DNA from: Sandaracinus sp.
Lineage (GTDB): Bacteria > Myxococcota_A > Polyangia > Polyangiales > Houyiibacteriaceae
Reading direction: 5' to 3'
DNA: 64,000 nt
NCBI GenBank assembly: GCA_020633125.1
Contig: JACKEH010000002.1
Coordinates: 62,001-126,000 of the forward strand
Part shown: positions 8,898 to 16,568 of the stretch, piece by piece
Layout of the letters: each line of letters opens with the position of its first letter
Numbering within the stretch: position 1 is the first letter of the stretch
Program-made: the position numbers and the translations under genes
The notes under the pieces: generated by a model
Told to the model about the DNA's origin: nothing
The model's database searches: none
Seen by the model: the letters and a program-made list of their open reading frames with translations, nothing else

Positions 8898-9800
8898 ATG
8901 TGGCGGGTCGCCTTCGTGGGGCTCGTGATCGCGTGTGGGGGCGCGACGAGCGACGTGCGTTCGGAGTCGGCGGAGGCGGCTCGGTCGAGCGTCCCTGCGT
9001 TGGAGCACGAACCCACCGCGGAGCGAAGGCAGACCGACGGGCTCTCGACCCTGGCCGCTGCGCAAGCCACCGGACCCCGTGCCGAGCGAGATGCCATCCG
9101 TGATCCCCGCGAGCCACGAAGCGCCTTGCGCACCTTGCTCACGGAAGCCCACCCCGAGGTTCGCTGCGCCGATGCTTCGCGATGTCCGCCCTCCGTCGGA
9201 TTGGTCGTCTTCCCCGGTCGCGAGCCGGACCTCACGGGCCGCATCCCGCCGGTTCGTTGTACGGGGACTTTGGTGGCGCCCGACCGGGTGCTGACCGCGA
9301 GCCATTGCCTGACCACGCCGCGCTGCGACGACGCCTGGGTCGCCTTTCCGCCCACTGCGGATCACGAAGCGGCGGTCGCGCGTTGCGTGTGGGTGCTCGC
9401 CCAGGATCCCGACACCCAAGACGGTGTGCTCCTTCAAGACTGGGCGCTGCTGCAACTCGAGCGGCCGCTTCTGCGTCCGGTCGCGACGCTCGCGCCCGAG
9501 GCGGTGCGCGAAGGGACCATCGTGACGGTGGCGTCGGTCACCCCCCACCCGATCTACGGGAGCCAACACCAGCTCGAGACCCGGCTCTGTCGTGCGGAGA
9601 CACCGGAGGCGGCGGAGGCGCGCCTCGGAGCCGAAGCGCGTCGGGTGGGGTGGCTCTCGGGTTGTCCCATCGAGCCGGGCAACTCGGGCTCGCCGGTGCT
9701 CGACGCCGAAGGACGTCTACGCGCGCTCGTGCACGCGGGGAGTCATCCGGTCTTCGGCATCGGCGTGACGACGGCGCTGCCCCCGCGCCTCGGTCACTAA
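8898..9800 (+). CDS. Trypsin-like serine protease lipoprotein
   Basis: A short signal with lipobox VIAC (residues 10-13) anchors the 300-residue protein. The S1 triad is intact: His136 in TASHC, Asp181 in DWALLQL and Ser263 in GNSGSP. The domain should therefore be an active extracytoplasmic endopeptidase. Residues about 20-85 form a low-complexity linker before the protease domain. The ATG at 8898 is chosen because it starts the signal peptide; the open frame further upstream lacks one. Substrate unknown. It stands alone between a terminator and the next gene. Confidence 0.88.
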   Translation: MWRVAFVGLVIACGGATSDVRSESAEAARSSVPALEHEPTAERRQTDGLSTLAAAQATGPRAERDAIRDPREPRSALRTLLTEAHPEVRCADASRCPPSVGLVVFPGREPDLTGRIPPVRCTGTLVAPDRVLTASHCLTTPRCDDAWVAFPPTADHEAAVARCVWVLAQDPDTQDGVLLQDWALLQLERPLLRPVATLAPEAVREGTIVTVASVTPHPIYGSQHQLETRLCRAETPEAAEARLGAEARRVGWLSGCPIEPGNSGSPVLDAEGRLRALVHAGSHPVFGIGVTTALPPRLGH

Positions 9801-9922
9801 GGGTGAGCGTCGGGCGAAGCCCCGAAGCAAGAAGTGCCCGCCTCGCGCAACTCGTTCTGGCTGTGGTCGAAACCCGCCGCGGTGCACACACCTGACCCCG
9901 TGCGCCTAGGAACGAGCATCAC

Positions 9923-10477
9923 ATGGGACTCAAGACCAAGGCGGCCGTGATCGCCTTCACCACCCTCGTCGTCGCAGAGGGCGCGCACGCGCTGACCATC
10001 GGATACGCCGGATCGCAATGCAGTCCGTTCGGCTACTCCGATTCCGCCGGATGGTCGCGGGGGCGAGGTTTCTACAACACGAGCTGGGGCACGACGCGGT
10101 CCGGGTACTGCCCCATTCCGCGAAACAACAGCGTTTCGACCGCCGGGCTCGTCAACGTTCGAGTGGTCGTGAACGACACGAACCGAAGCGCGAACATCGG
10201 TTGCACCGTCTTCGCGCTAAGCGACGCGTACGAGACCCTCGAGTTTCAAACACGTTCGAGCTCGGGCCACGGAGGTTTGCAGACGATCCAATTCTCCTCC
10301 GTTGGTGACGGAGGGGAGCATCTCTTCTACGAGATGGTGTGTGCGATACCGACCTCTGTCGCGATTCGTCGATACGAGGTAGTCGAGCGAGATCTGCAAA
10401 CCGGTACCTCGGTTGGCGGAGGCGACGGCCTTGGAATGGTGCAAATCATCCCCTTTCTGCCAGCGAGCGGGACATGA
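9923..10477 (+). CDS. Secreted hypothetical protein (184 aa)
   Basis: A Sec signal peptide with likely cleavage after AHA (residue 24) is followed by a small Ser/Thr/Asn-rich domain with six cysteines (for example CSPFGYSDSAGW, GYCPIP, IGCTVF and VCAIP). I do not recognise the family; the fold is probably a beta sandwich. The stop overlaps the ATG of the next gene (ATGA), so the two are probably co-translated. The codons use more A and T than those of the neighbouring genes. Confidence 0.7.
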   Translation: MGLKTKAAVIAFTTLVVAEGAHALTIGYAGSQCSPFGYSDSAGWSRGRGFYNTSWGTTRSGYCPIPRNNSVSTAGLVNVRVVVNDTNRSANIGCTVFALSDAYETLEFQTRSSSGHGGLQTIQFSSVGDGGEHLFYEMVCAIPTSVAIRRYEVVERDLQTGTSVGGGDGLGMVQIIPFLPASGT

Positions 10478-11034
10478 AGCAGAGGCTCGCTGTCATCGCG
10501 GTTTTCGTAGTTGCGGTTCTCGCTATCTTCCGAGGAGTCGGCGAAGAGTCCGAGACGATCGAGTCGTCGAACGTGGTATCGCTCTCCTCGGCGCCGCCCC
10601 GTCGATTCCGCATCGGGGGAGTCGAAGCTGTGCCGCCCTCGGACGTGGCGACCGAGACACCAAGAGTCTCTCCGGACGAGCCCCCGTCCGCCGCACGGCT
10701 CGCGGACGATCGGCGCTGGTTGCATCTGGCTTCCGCCCTACGGTCGGACTCTCGTGACGAATCTTGGTCGGGGGCCGCCGAGGAATCGATTCGAAACGCG
10801 TTTGCGACCGACGAAGTTTCGGGATTGGGTACGCTCCAGTCCGCGGAATGTGGGGCCCGGTTCTGTCGCGTCTTGGCTGGGTCGTCCGACGGACATGCGC
10901 TCGCACGCGTTCTTCCTGCGCATCTGAGCGGCTTCCCCCAGGGTGCAGCGCGGGTTGCGTCGGACGGAAGTGGTCTCGAAGTGGTCTTTGCGCGTGTCTC
11001 CGGGACTCTTCCGACCGTCGCTGATTTCATGTGA
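10474..11034 (+). CDS. Membrane-anchored hypothetical protein (186 aa)
   Basis: The ATG at 10474 overlaps the preceding stop as ATGA, which fixes the start. One N-terminal hydrophobic segment (residues about 5-19) is followed by a Ser/Pro/Glu-rich stretch and a C-terminal domain with two cysteines (AECGARFCRVLAG). That C-terminal pattern (E-C-...-C-x-V) recurs in myxobacterial periplasmic proteins of unknown role; this is inference from memory. It is likely the partner of the secreted protein upstream. A terminator follows at 11054. Confidence 0.7.
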   Translation: MKQRLAVIAVFVVAVLAIFRGVGEESETIESSNVVSLSSAPPRRFRIGGVEAVPPSDVATETPRVSPDEPPSAARLADDRRWLHLASALRSDSRDESWSGAAEESIRNAFATDEVSGLGTLQSAECGARFCRVLAGSSDGHALARVLPAHLSGFPQGAARVASDGSGLEVVFARVSGTLPTVADFM

Positions 11035-11053
11035 CCGACCGATCGGTGCACGA

Positions 11054-11087
11054 CGAATGGCCGACTCGTTTCCGAGCCGGCCATTCG
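11054..11087 (+). terminator. Bidirectional terminator
   Basis: The stem CGAATGGCCG...CTCG pairs with CGAG...CGGCCATTCG around a short TTTC loop. It lies between the end of the anchored protein at 11034 and the convergent acyl-CoA dehydrogenase stop at 11105, so it probably serves both. Confidence 0.65.
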
Positions 11088-11104
11088 TGTTCGTGGCGAA
11101 CGGT

Positions 11105-12283
11105 TCAGTCGAACGCGGGGATGCCGGTGATGTCTTGGCCGACGATCAACGTGTGAATGTCGTGCGTGCCCTCGTACGTGTAGACCGTCTCGAGGTTCAT
11201 GAGGTGCCGGCCGACGGGGTAGTCGTACATGATGCCGTTGCCGCCGAGCACGTCACGCGCGACGCGGGCGATCTCGAGCGCGTGCGAGACGTTGTTCCGT
11301 TTCGCGAGCGAGATCTGCTGCGGTTTCGCTTTGCCAGCTTCCTTCAGGCGGCCGAGGCGAAGCGTGAGGCATTGCGCCTTCGTGATCTCGGTCAGCATGT
11401 TCACCAGCTTCTGCTGCACGAGCTGGTAGCCCGCGATGGGCTTGGAGAACTGCACGCGATCCTTCGCGTACGAGAGCGCCGTCTCGTAGCAGCTCATCGC
11501 GGCGCCGATCGCGCCCCAGCAGATGCCGTAGCGCGCTTGCGAGAGGCAGCTGAGCGGGCCGCGCATGCCGACGACGCCGGGGAGCAACGCGTCGGGGCCG
11601 ACCTCGACGTCTTCGAGGATGAGCTCGCTGGTCACGCTCGCGCGCAGGGAGAACTTCTCTTCGAGCTTGATCGCGGTGAAGCCCTTCGACTCGGTGGGCA
11701 CGAGGAAGCCGTGCACCTTGCCGTCGCGCGTCTCGTCGCCGGTGCCCTGCACGCGGGCCCAGACGATCGCGACCTTCGCGAGGTTGCCGTTGGTGATCCA
11801 GCGCTTGGTGCCGTTGATCTTGAAGCCGCCGCCGGGCAGCGCGTCGGCGCGCGTGATCATGCCGGTGGGGTTCGAGCCGAAGTCGGGCTCGGTGAGGCCG
11901 AAGCAGCCGATGATCTCGCCCTTGGCCATGCCGGGCAGCCAGCGCTGCTTCTGCTCTTCGGAGCCGAACGCCCAGATGGGGTACATGCAGAGCGAGCCCT
12001 GCACGGAGCAGAAGCTGCGAATGCCGGAGTCGCAGCGCTCGAGCTCTTGCATCGCGAGGCCGTAGGCGACGTCGCCCATGCCCGCGCAGCCGTAGCCTTC
12101 GAGGTTGGCGCCGAGCAGGCCGAGCTCGGCGAAGCCACCGATGAGGTCGGTCGGGAAGACGCCGTCTTGGTAGCAGCGCGAGATGATGGGTTGGACCTTG
12201 GCGTCCATGAAGCGGCGCGTCGCGTCGCGAATCTGGCGCTCTTCGCTGCTGAGCTCGTCGTCGATGCCGTAGTAGTCGACCAT
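11105..12283 (-). CDS. gcdH: Glutaryl-CoA dehydrogenase (acyl-CoA dehydrogenase family)
   Basis: An FAD enzyme that oxidises and decarboxylates glutaryl-CoA to crotonyl-CoA in lysine/tryptophan breakdown. The 392 residues match the family. GCFGLTEPDFGSNP is the FAD/substrate signature, and the C-terminal YTYEGTHDIHTLIVGQDITG carries the catalytic Glu (about 371) in the context typical of glutaryl-CoA rather than other acyl-CoA dehydrogenases. The start is the ATG at 12283; the frame runs on upstream without homology. It is divergent from tRNA-Ala. Isobutyryl-type activity cannot be excluded from sequence alone. Confidence 0.88.
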   Translation of the reverse strand: MVDYYGIDDELSSEERQIRDATRRFMDAKVQPIISRCYQDGVFPTDLIGGFAELGLLGANLEGYGCAGMGDVAYGLAMQELERCDSGIRSFCSVQGSLCMYPIWAFGSEEQKQRWLPGMAKGEIIGCFGLTEPDFGSNPTGMITRADALPGGGFKINGTKRWITNGNLAKVAIVWARVQGTGDETRDGKVHGFLVPTESKGFTAIKLEEKFSLRASVTSELILEDVEVGPDALLPGVVGMRGPLSCLSQARYGICWGAIGAAMSCYETALSYAKDRVQFSKPIAGYQLVQQKLVNMLTEITKAQCLTLRLGRLKEAGKAKPQQISLAKRNNVSHALEIARVARDVLGGNGIMYDYPVGRHLMNLETVYTYEGTHDIHTLIVGQDITGIPAFD

Positions 12284-12477
12284 GGCGTCCTCCGCGTCGC
12301 CGTGTGGGCGGCGAACGGAGCGGGCTCTCTCACGGCCATCCTTTCGCGGCGATGCGCTTGCGCACTTTTGTCGGGCGCGTGACGCGCGGGACTCCCCGAG
12401 CGCGGTACCTCGCCGACGTGCGAGCGGGACTTCGTGGGCGCCTCGAAAGTTTGTGGCGGCAAATGCGTCGACCGACC

Positions 12478-12505
12478 TTGCACGCCCGGAGGCCACGTGT
12501 ATATT
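12478..12505 (+). promoter_or_regulatory. Sigma-70-type promoter of tRNA-Ala
   Basis: TTGCAC (12478-12483) and TATATT (12500-12505) are separated by 16 bp. The predicted start point lies about 6 bp before the mature tRNA end. This is one of the few near-consensus promoters in the window, as expected for a stable RNA. Confidence 0.7.
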
Positions 12506-12517
12506 GCCCGCCCTCTC

Positions 12518-12590
12518 GGGGATGTAGCTCAGCTGGGAGAGCGCATGAATCGCACTCATGAGGTCAGGGGTTCGATCCCCCTCATCTCCA
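12518..12590 (+). tRNA. tRNA-Ala (anticodon CGC)
   Basis: A full cloverleaf folds by eye. The acceptor GGGGATG pairs with CATCTCC (one G-U). The D arm is GCTC/GAGC. The anticodon stem CATGA/TCATG holds the loop ATCGCAC with anticodon CGC, reading GCG. The T arm is AGGGG/CCCCT with loop TTCGATC. The discriminator is A and the 3' CCA is not encoded (CCG follows). GCG is a heavily used Ala codon in this genome. Confidence 0.95.
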
Positions 12591-12602
12591 CCGAGAATCT
12601 GA

Positions 12603-12635
12603 GAGGCCGCTGAACTTCAGCGGCCTCTTTTCTTT
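12603..12635 (+). terminator. tRNA terminator
   Basis: The perfect stem GAGGCCGCTGAA (12603-12614) and TTCAGCGGCCTC (12616-12627) is followed by TTTTCTTTT. It lies 12 bp after the tRNA. It is also the first unit of the tandem array that follows. Confidence 0.85.
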
Positions 12636-12811
12636 TGCGGCGAATGCCGCGGGGGAGGCCGCTGAAGCTCCGCGCCTCTTTTCTTTTGCGGCGAATGCCG
12701 CGGGGGAGGCCGCTGAAGCTCCGCGCCTCTTTTCTTTTGCGGCGAATGCCGCGGGGGAGGCCGCGGAAGTTCAGCGGCTTTTCTATTGCGGCGAATGCCG
12801 CGGGGGCCGCG
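12603..12811 (+). repeat. Tandem array of about four 51-bp terminator-derived units
   Basis: The core GCGGCGAATGCCGCGGGG starts at 12637, 12688, 12739 and 12788 (spacing 51, 51, 49). Each unit also holds a GAGGCCGC(T/G)GAA left arm and a TTTTC(T/A)TTT tract. Units 2 and 3 have lost the exact right arm (CTCCGCGCCTC), while unit 4 regains TTCAGCGGC. The core itself forms a GCGGC-GAAT-GCCGC hairpin. The array fills the whole gap between tRNA-Ala and the convergent gene ending at 12834. Confidence 0.85.
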
Positions 12812-12833
12812 GGGGTGGTTTGGACTGGCTCGC

Positions 12834-13877
12834 TCAGAATCGAGCGTTCCATCCGAGCGACGCGCCGCGGGGACTTGCGCTGACCGAGAGCCCCTGCACG
12901 AAGTCGCGCCACGCGTCGTCGGCGTCGCGGTGATGGCGCAGGTGGGCGAAGGAGCCGATCGTCCAGAGCGCCCCGAGGCCCGCGCCGAGAAGAAGACCGC
13001 CGCCGAACCAACGTCCCCGCGGTTCGTCGAGCATCCCGATCGCGAGCAAGGCACCCGAGCCGGCGAGCGTGACCATCACCGCGCCCGCGATCGAGAGCGC
13101 GCGTGAGTGCTTGGCCCATCCCGCACCTGCGACCGCGGCCGCGATGGATCCGAACGCGAGGCCCCAGGCGCCGGCGATGCCGCGAGGGATTCCCTCGCCC
13201 GTCGCGAGCGAGGGCAACGAGCCGACGAAGCCCGTGATGCCGGAGGCGGCGACCAGAACGCCGCTTCCGATCGAAGGCGCCGGCGAGCGAAAGCGCCACT
13301 CGCGCTCGACTGCGGGCGGCGGGTCGAGACCTTCCCAGGTCGCGCGTGCGAAGGGCCACGCATCCGTCGGCCAGCCTTCGAGCTTTCGTCCCACTTCGCC
13401 GAGCAGACGCCGCGCTTCCTCGACCAGCACCGCGGTCGTCTCGTCCGCCTGCGCGCGTAGCGCTTCGGAGGCGAGCTCGCTCGCGAGGTCGAGCTCCGTA
13501 CGAAGGTAGGCCAGCTCGACCGGCAAGGACGTGGCGCGGGGGAGCCCTTCGACGTCGCCGCAGTGTGTGGCGGACTCCGAGAGTGTCTGGGTCTCGCGGT
13601 CGAGGGTGGTCAGGGCGTGGACCGCGTCGGCCAGGGCGGTGTCGTCGAGGGGTGTGTCGATCAAACGGCGAAGCGACGCACCGGCGAAGGCGAGCTCGAT
13701 GCAGGCGAAGGCGCGGCCGAGCGTTCCTTCGCCGCGAAACACCGACGCGTAGTGGCGCACTTGGCCTTCGTCGTTGTGCTCGAACGCCAGGGCGAGCTCC
13801 CGCAGCTCGCCCGGCGATTGCGCGCGCGCGGGTAGGGCGACCAGCGAGACCGCCAGGATCAGAAGGAGACGTGCCAT
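12834..13877 (-). CDS. Membrane protein, paralogue 2 of a tandem pair (347 aa)
   Basis: A cleavable signal (MARLLLILAVSLVALPARA) precedes a helical Glu/Ala-rich domain (residues about 20-205) and then four or so hydrophobic segments (about 215-315). The C-terminus SASPRGASLGWNARF resembles the end of the upstream gene product (SASRHHGTLGWHVSF), and both proteins share the same layout, so they are paralogues. The ATG at 13877 lies inside the upstream gene (19-bp overlap), arguing for one operon. Family and role are unrecognised. Confidence 0.72.
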   Translation of the reverse strand: MARLLLILAVSLVALPARAQSPGELRELALAFEHNDEGQVRHYASVFRGEGTLGRAFACIELAFAGASLRRLIDTPLDDTALADAVHALTTLDRETQTLSESATHCGDVEGLPRATSLPVELAYLRTELDLASELASEALRAQADETTAVLVEEARRLLGEVGRKLEGWPTDAWPFARATWEGLDPPPAVEREWRFRSPAPSIGSGVLVAASGITGFVGSLPSLATGEGIPRGIAGAWGLAFGSIAAAVAGAGWAKHSRALSIAGAVMVTLAGSGALLAIGMLDEPRGRWFGGGLLLGAGLGALWTIGSFAHLRHHRDADDAWRDFVQGLSVSASPRGASLGWNARF

Positions 13878-15052
13878 CCGAGGGTTCCGTGGTGACGCGA
13901 GGCGGAGACGACGGGGCGCCAACGAGCCTGGATCACGGCGCCGCCGATCCAGAAGCCGAGGTCGACGGCGGCGCTTGCCGTGAGCGCGGCGCCGAACGCG
14001 CGAAGGCGAGGGCGCACGTCGGCCAGCGCGGTGCCGAGACCGAGCGCCAACGCGCCCAAGACGAAGGCGCCGCTCACGGCGAGGCGTTTGTCGCGGCCAC
14101 GCTCGGCCCAGGTCGGGAAGAGGACCATCGAGAGGATGCCGCCGAAGCCCATGCCCAAGAGCGCCATGCGGACGCGGCTGCTGTCCAGGACGTCCGCGTC
14201 GCCACGAAGGCTGGCGGGGACGAGGGCGAGTGCGAGGCAGAACTCGAGTACGCCGGTGAGCAGCGGCGTGATCCGCCACGTGGGCTCGCGTTTGGGCTCC
14301 GGCGGAATGGGAAGCCGCCCGTGGCCAGCGACGTGCCACGCGATGGCCGCTTCGAGCGACCAAGGCTCGGGAGTGTCGGGAGGATCGTTGGGCGTGGAAG
14401 GCTCCTCTTCGGTGTCGAGCAAGATACCTCGGAGGGCTTCGTAGGCGGTGGCGTCGTCGCCTTCGAGGACCGCGGGTCGTGCACGTGAAAGCTCGGAATG
14501 CCTTGCCCTCGTGGCGTTGCGGAGCGCCTCGACGTTCACGTGGGCGACCCCGCTCTCGGCCACAGCGACGACGGGAGCGCTCGGTATCCGCGTCGCGCCT
14601 GCGACACATCGGGAGTACGCGTGATACGTCGCTTCGAGCTCGCTCTGGAGCGAAGGTCGGGCCGCGGCGAAGAGTCGAGCCGCGAGGCGATCGACGGGCG
14701 GGCGGCTGGGGAAGTAGCCCTCACGAAAGCGTTGGTCGCGCAGCGCGGCTTCGAGGCACGCGACGGCTGGGCTCGGTGGGCTCGCGTCGGCTTCGATCGC
14801 GCGCAACGCCGCCTCCCGGTCTTCCGCCCAGAGGCTGGCGCCGAGCTCGGCAGGTGCTTCGTCGCCGAAGGCGAAGACCTCCGTGATCGTCTCGGTGGCC
14901 GCTTCGGTCGGCGTGGGCTCGGGGACCGCGGCCAACGTGTCGTCGTCGACGCTCGGGTCGATGGCCGCTTCTTCGGCCGCATCTTCGGCACCTGGCGTTT
15001 GGGCCAGCGCGAGGGTGGGAGTGAGCCAGAGGAGACAGAGAAAGGCACGCAT
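13859..15052 (-). CDS. Membrane protein, paralogue 1 of a tandem pair (397 aa)
   Basis: The signal peptide MRAFLCLLWLTPTLALA is followed by an acidic Ala/Glu/Thr linker, a helical domain with single cysteines (VACLEAALRDQRF; AYSRCVAG), and about four membrane segments from residue 270 on. The C-terminal motif SAS...GTLGW..F is shared with the overlapping downstream paralogue. The start is the ATG at 15052, before the signal peptide. I know no function. The layout suggests an envelope protein with a periplasmic domain plus a membrane domain. Confidence 0.72.
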   Translation of the reverse strand: MRAFLCLLWLTPTLALAQTPGAEDAAEEAAIDPSVDDDTLAAVPEPTPTEAATETITEVFAFGDEAPAELGASLWAEDREAALRAIEADASPPSPAVACLEAALRDQRFREGYFPSRPPVDRLAARLFAAARPSLQSELEATYHAYSRCVAGATRIPSAPVVAVAESGVAHVNVEALRNATRARHSELSRARPAVLEGDDATAYEALRGILLDTEEEPSTPNDPPDTPEPWSLEAAIAWHVAGHGRLPIPPEPKREPTWRITPLLTGVLEFCLALALVPASLRGDADVLDSSRVRMALLGMGFGGILSMVLFPTWAERGRDKRLAVSGAFVLGALALGLGTALADVRPRLRAFGAALTASAAVDLGFWIGGAVIQARWRPVVSASRHHGTLGWHVSF

Positions 15053-15163
15053 CGCTCTTCCCGAAGCCAAGCCTGCTCGAAGCAGGAGAAGTTGGGCCTC
15101 GACGTGCCGATTCGCGCCGAGATTCACCCGACGGCGCACTTTTTCTTGCTAACGTGCGCCGTC

Positions 15164-15619
15164 ATGAGCCGAACCGAGTCCACGTCTGATGGCCTGAGTG
15201 AAGGTCGAGCCCAAACCGAAGACCTCCTGCGCCGCTACTACGCGGCCTTCGATGCGGGCGACATGGACACCTTCTTGTCCCTGCTCACGGACGACGTGGC
15301 GCACGACTCGAACCAGGGCGGCCGCGACGCGCGGAGGGTGGGCAAAGAGGCGTTCGCGTCGTTCATGGCGCGGATGAACGAGTGTTACCGCGAGCGGGTG
15401 AAGGACCTCGTCGTCTTCGCGACCGCGGACGGCGCTCGGGGCGCGGCGGAGTTTCGCATCGAGGGCACCTACCTCGTGACCGACGCCGGTTTGCCGGAGG
15501 CTTCGGGCCAGACCTACGACCTGCCGGTCGGTGCGTTCTTCGAGATTCGCGACGGGAAGGTCGCGCGGGTCACGAACTACTACGACTTGCAGAGTTGGCT
15601 GCAGCAGGTCGGCGCGTGA
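15164..15619 (+). CDS. SnoaL/NTF2-like protein (ketosteroid-isomerase-type fold)
   Basis: 151 residues with the hallmark start of this fold: YYAAFDAGDMDTFLSLLTDDVAHD, later GKEAFASFM and FFEIRDGKVARVTNYYD. Such proteins are small cytosolic alpha+beta barrels that isomerise, hydrate or simply bind small molecules; the substrate cannot be read from sequence. The ATG at 15164 follows an AT-richer stretch (TTTTTCTTGCTAAC). Its stop overlaps the GTG of the acetyltransferase gene (GTGA), so the two form an operon and probably a functional pair. Confidence 0.85.
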   Translation: MSRTESTSDGLSEGRAQTEDLLRRYYAAFDAGDMDTFLSLLTDDVAHDSNQGGRDARRVGKEAFASFMARMNECYRERVKDLVVFATADGARGAAEFRIEGTYLVTDAGLPEASGQTYDLPVGAFFEIRDGKVARVTNYYDLQSWLQQVGA

Positions 15620-16212
15620 GTCTCGAGGTTCGCGCCTGCACGGGCGACGCGATCGTCGCGCTGATCCCGCAGCTCGCCGCGTTGCGGGTCGAGATCTTCG
15701 CGGATTTCCCGTATTTGTACGACGGGGATCTCGACTACGAAGCCCGATACCTCGATCTTTACGCGAGTCACGAAGGTTCGGTCGTGATCGTCGCCGAAGA
15801 GGCGGATGAGATCGTCGGGGCTTCGACGGGAATCCCGTTTGTTCACGAGCCAGAATCCATGCGTGAGACGTTCGTGAAACACGGATGGGATCCGAGCGAG
15901 CTCTTCTACGGGGGCGAGTCGATTCTCCGCGCGACGCACCGTGGGCGAGGCGTGTACTCGCGATTTCACGCGATGCGCGAAGCACACGCCCGAAGCCTCG
16001 GCGCGACGTGGCTCACCTTCTGCGCGGTGCAACGACCCGACGACCATCCGGAGCGCCCGCCGGGCTACGTGCCGCTCGACGACGTGTGGCGGCACTTCGG
16101 TTACGCGCCGCGTGAAGAGCTGAACGCGACGATGCGGTGGAAGGATCGCGGGGACGCCGAGGAGTCCGATCATCCGATGCGCTTCTGGGTGAAGCGACTC
16201 GTCGCGGGTTGA
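15616..16212 (+). CDS. GNAT-family N-acetyltransferase
   Basis: A 198-residue enzyme with the acetyl-CoA loop HRGRGVYSRFH (R-x-x-G-x-G type) followed by a helix and the REAHARSLGATW strand. The family moves acetyl from acetyl-CoA to an amine. The GTG at 15616 overlaps the previous stop, so translation is coupled to the SnoaL-like protein. Substrate unknown. Confidence 0.82.
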   Translation: MSLEVRACTGDAIVALIPQLAALRVEIFADFPYLYDGDLDYEARYLDLYASHEGSVVIVAEEADEIVGASTGIPFVHEPESMRETFVKHGWDPSELFYGGESILRATHRGRGVYSRFHAMREAHARSLGATWLTFCAVQRPDDHPERPPGYVPLDDVWRHFGYAPREELNATMRWKDRGDAEESDHPMRFWVKRLVAG

Positions 16213-16568
16213 GCCGGCGCCGGGCGGAAGCAATCCCGGTTTTGCTTGGAAGCGTTCGCGCAGGTCGACGAGTTTGGCCCACGCGTGCTCGCCAGGCTCT
16301 CGCCCTCCAAGCTTCCTCTCACGAATCGGGCACGGGCACGGGCATGGGCACGGCGGTCGACCGGACGTCTTCGCGGTCCCGTGAAGCCTCTTCGTGGTCG
16401 CTCGGGGTTCGGCTGAACGGCGCGCGCCTGCAGCCCTCGCGACCCGGAGCTCGGCGAGAAGTGCGATTTTTTCGAGCTTTTCGGTGGTTCTTTTCGTCGG
16501 TAGCGAGCGGAAAGGACCCACGGGTGCCGGAGGGGGAGTCGCTGGACTATGCTCCGGGCATCCGCTGC
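16213..16568. repeat. Intergenic gap with a GGGCAC hexamer block
   Basis: A 356-bp gap between two same-strand genes. A run of GGGCAC hexamers (CGGGCACGGGCACGGGCATG and on) lies at 16324-16353. The same hexamer family recurs at 19.55, 19.73, 44.97, 45.10 and 54.67 kb. The rest shows no gene; a TTTTTTCGAGC tract near 16467 could be part of a weak terminator. Confidence 0.6.

Noticed and set aside
12556..13359. Protein-coding reading of the 51-bp array (RGLPRGIRRKRKEA repeats)
   Set aside because: The 51-bp period keeps frame by chance. The DNA pattern is that of repeated terminators, and the frame overlaps the tRNA.
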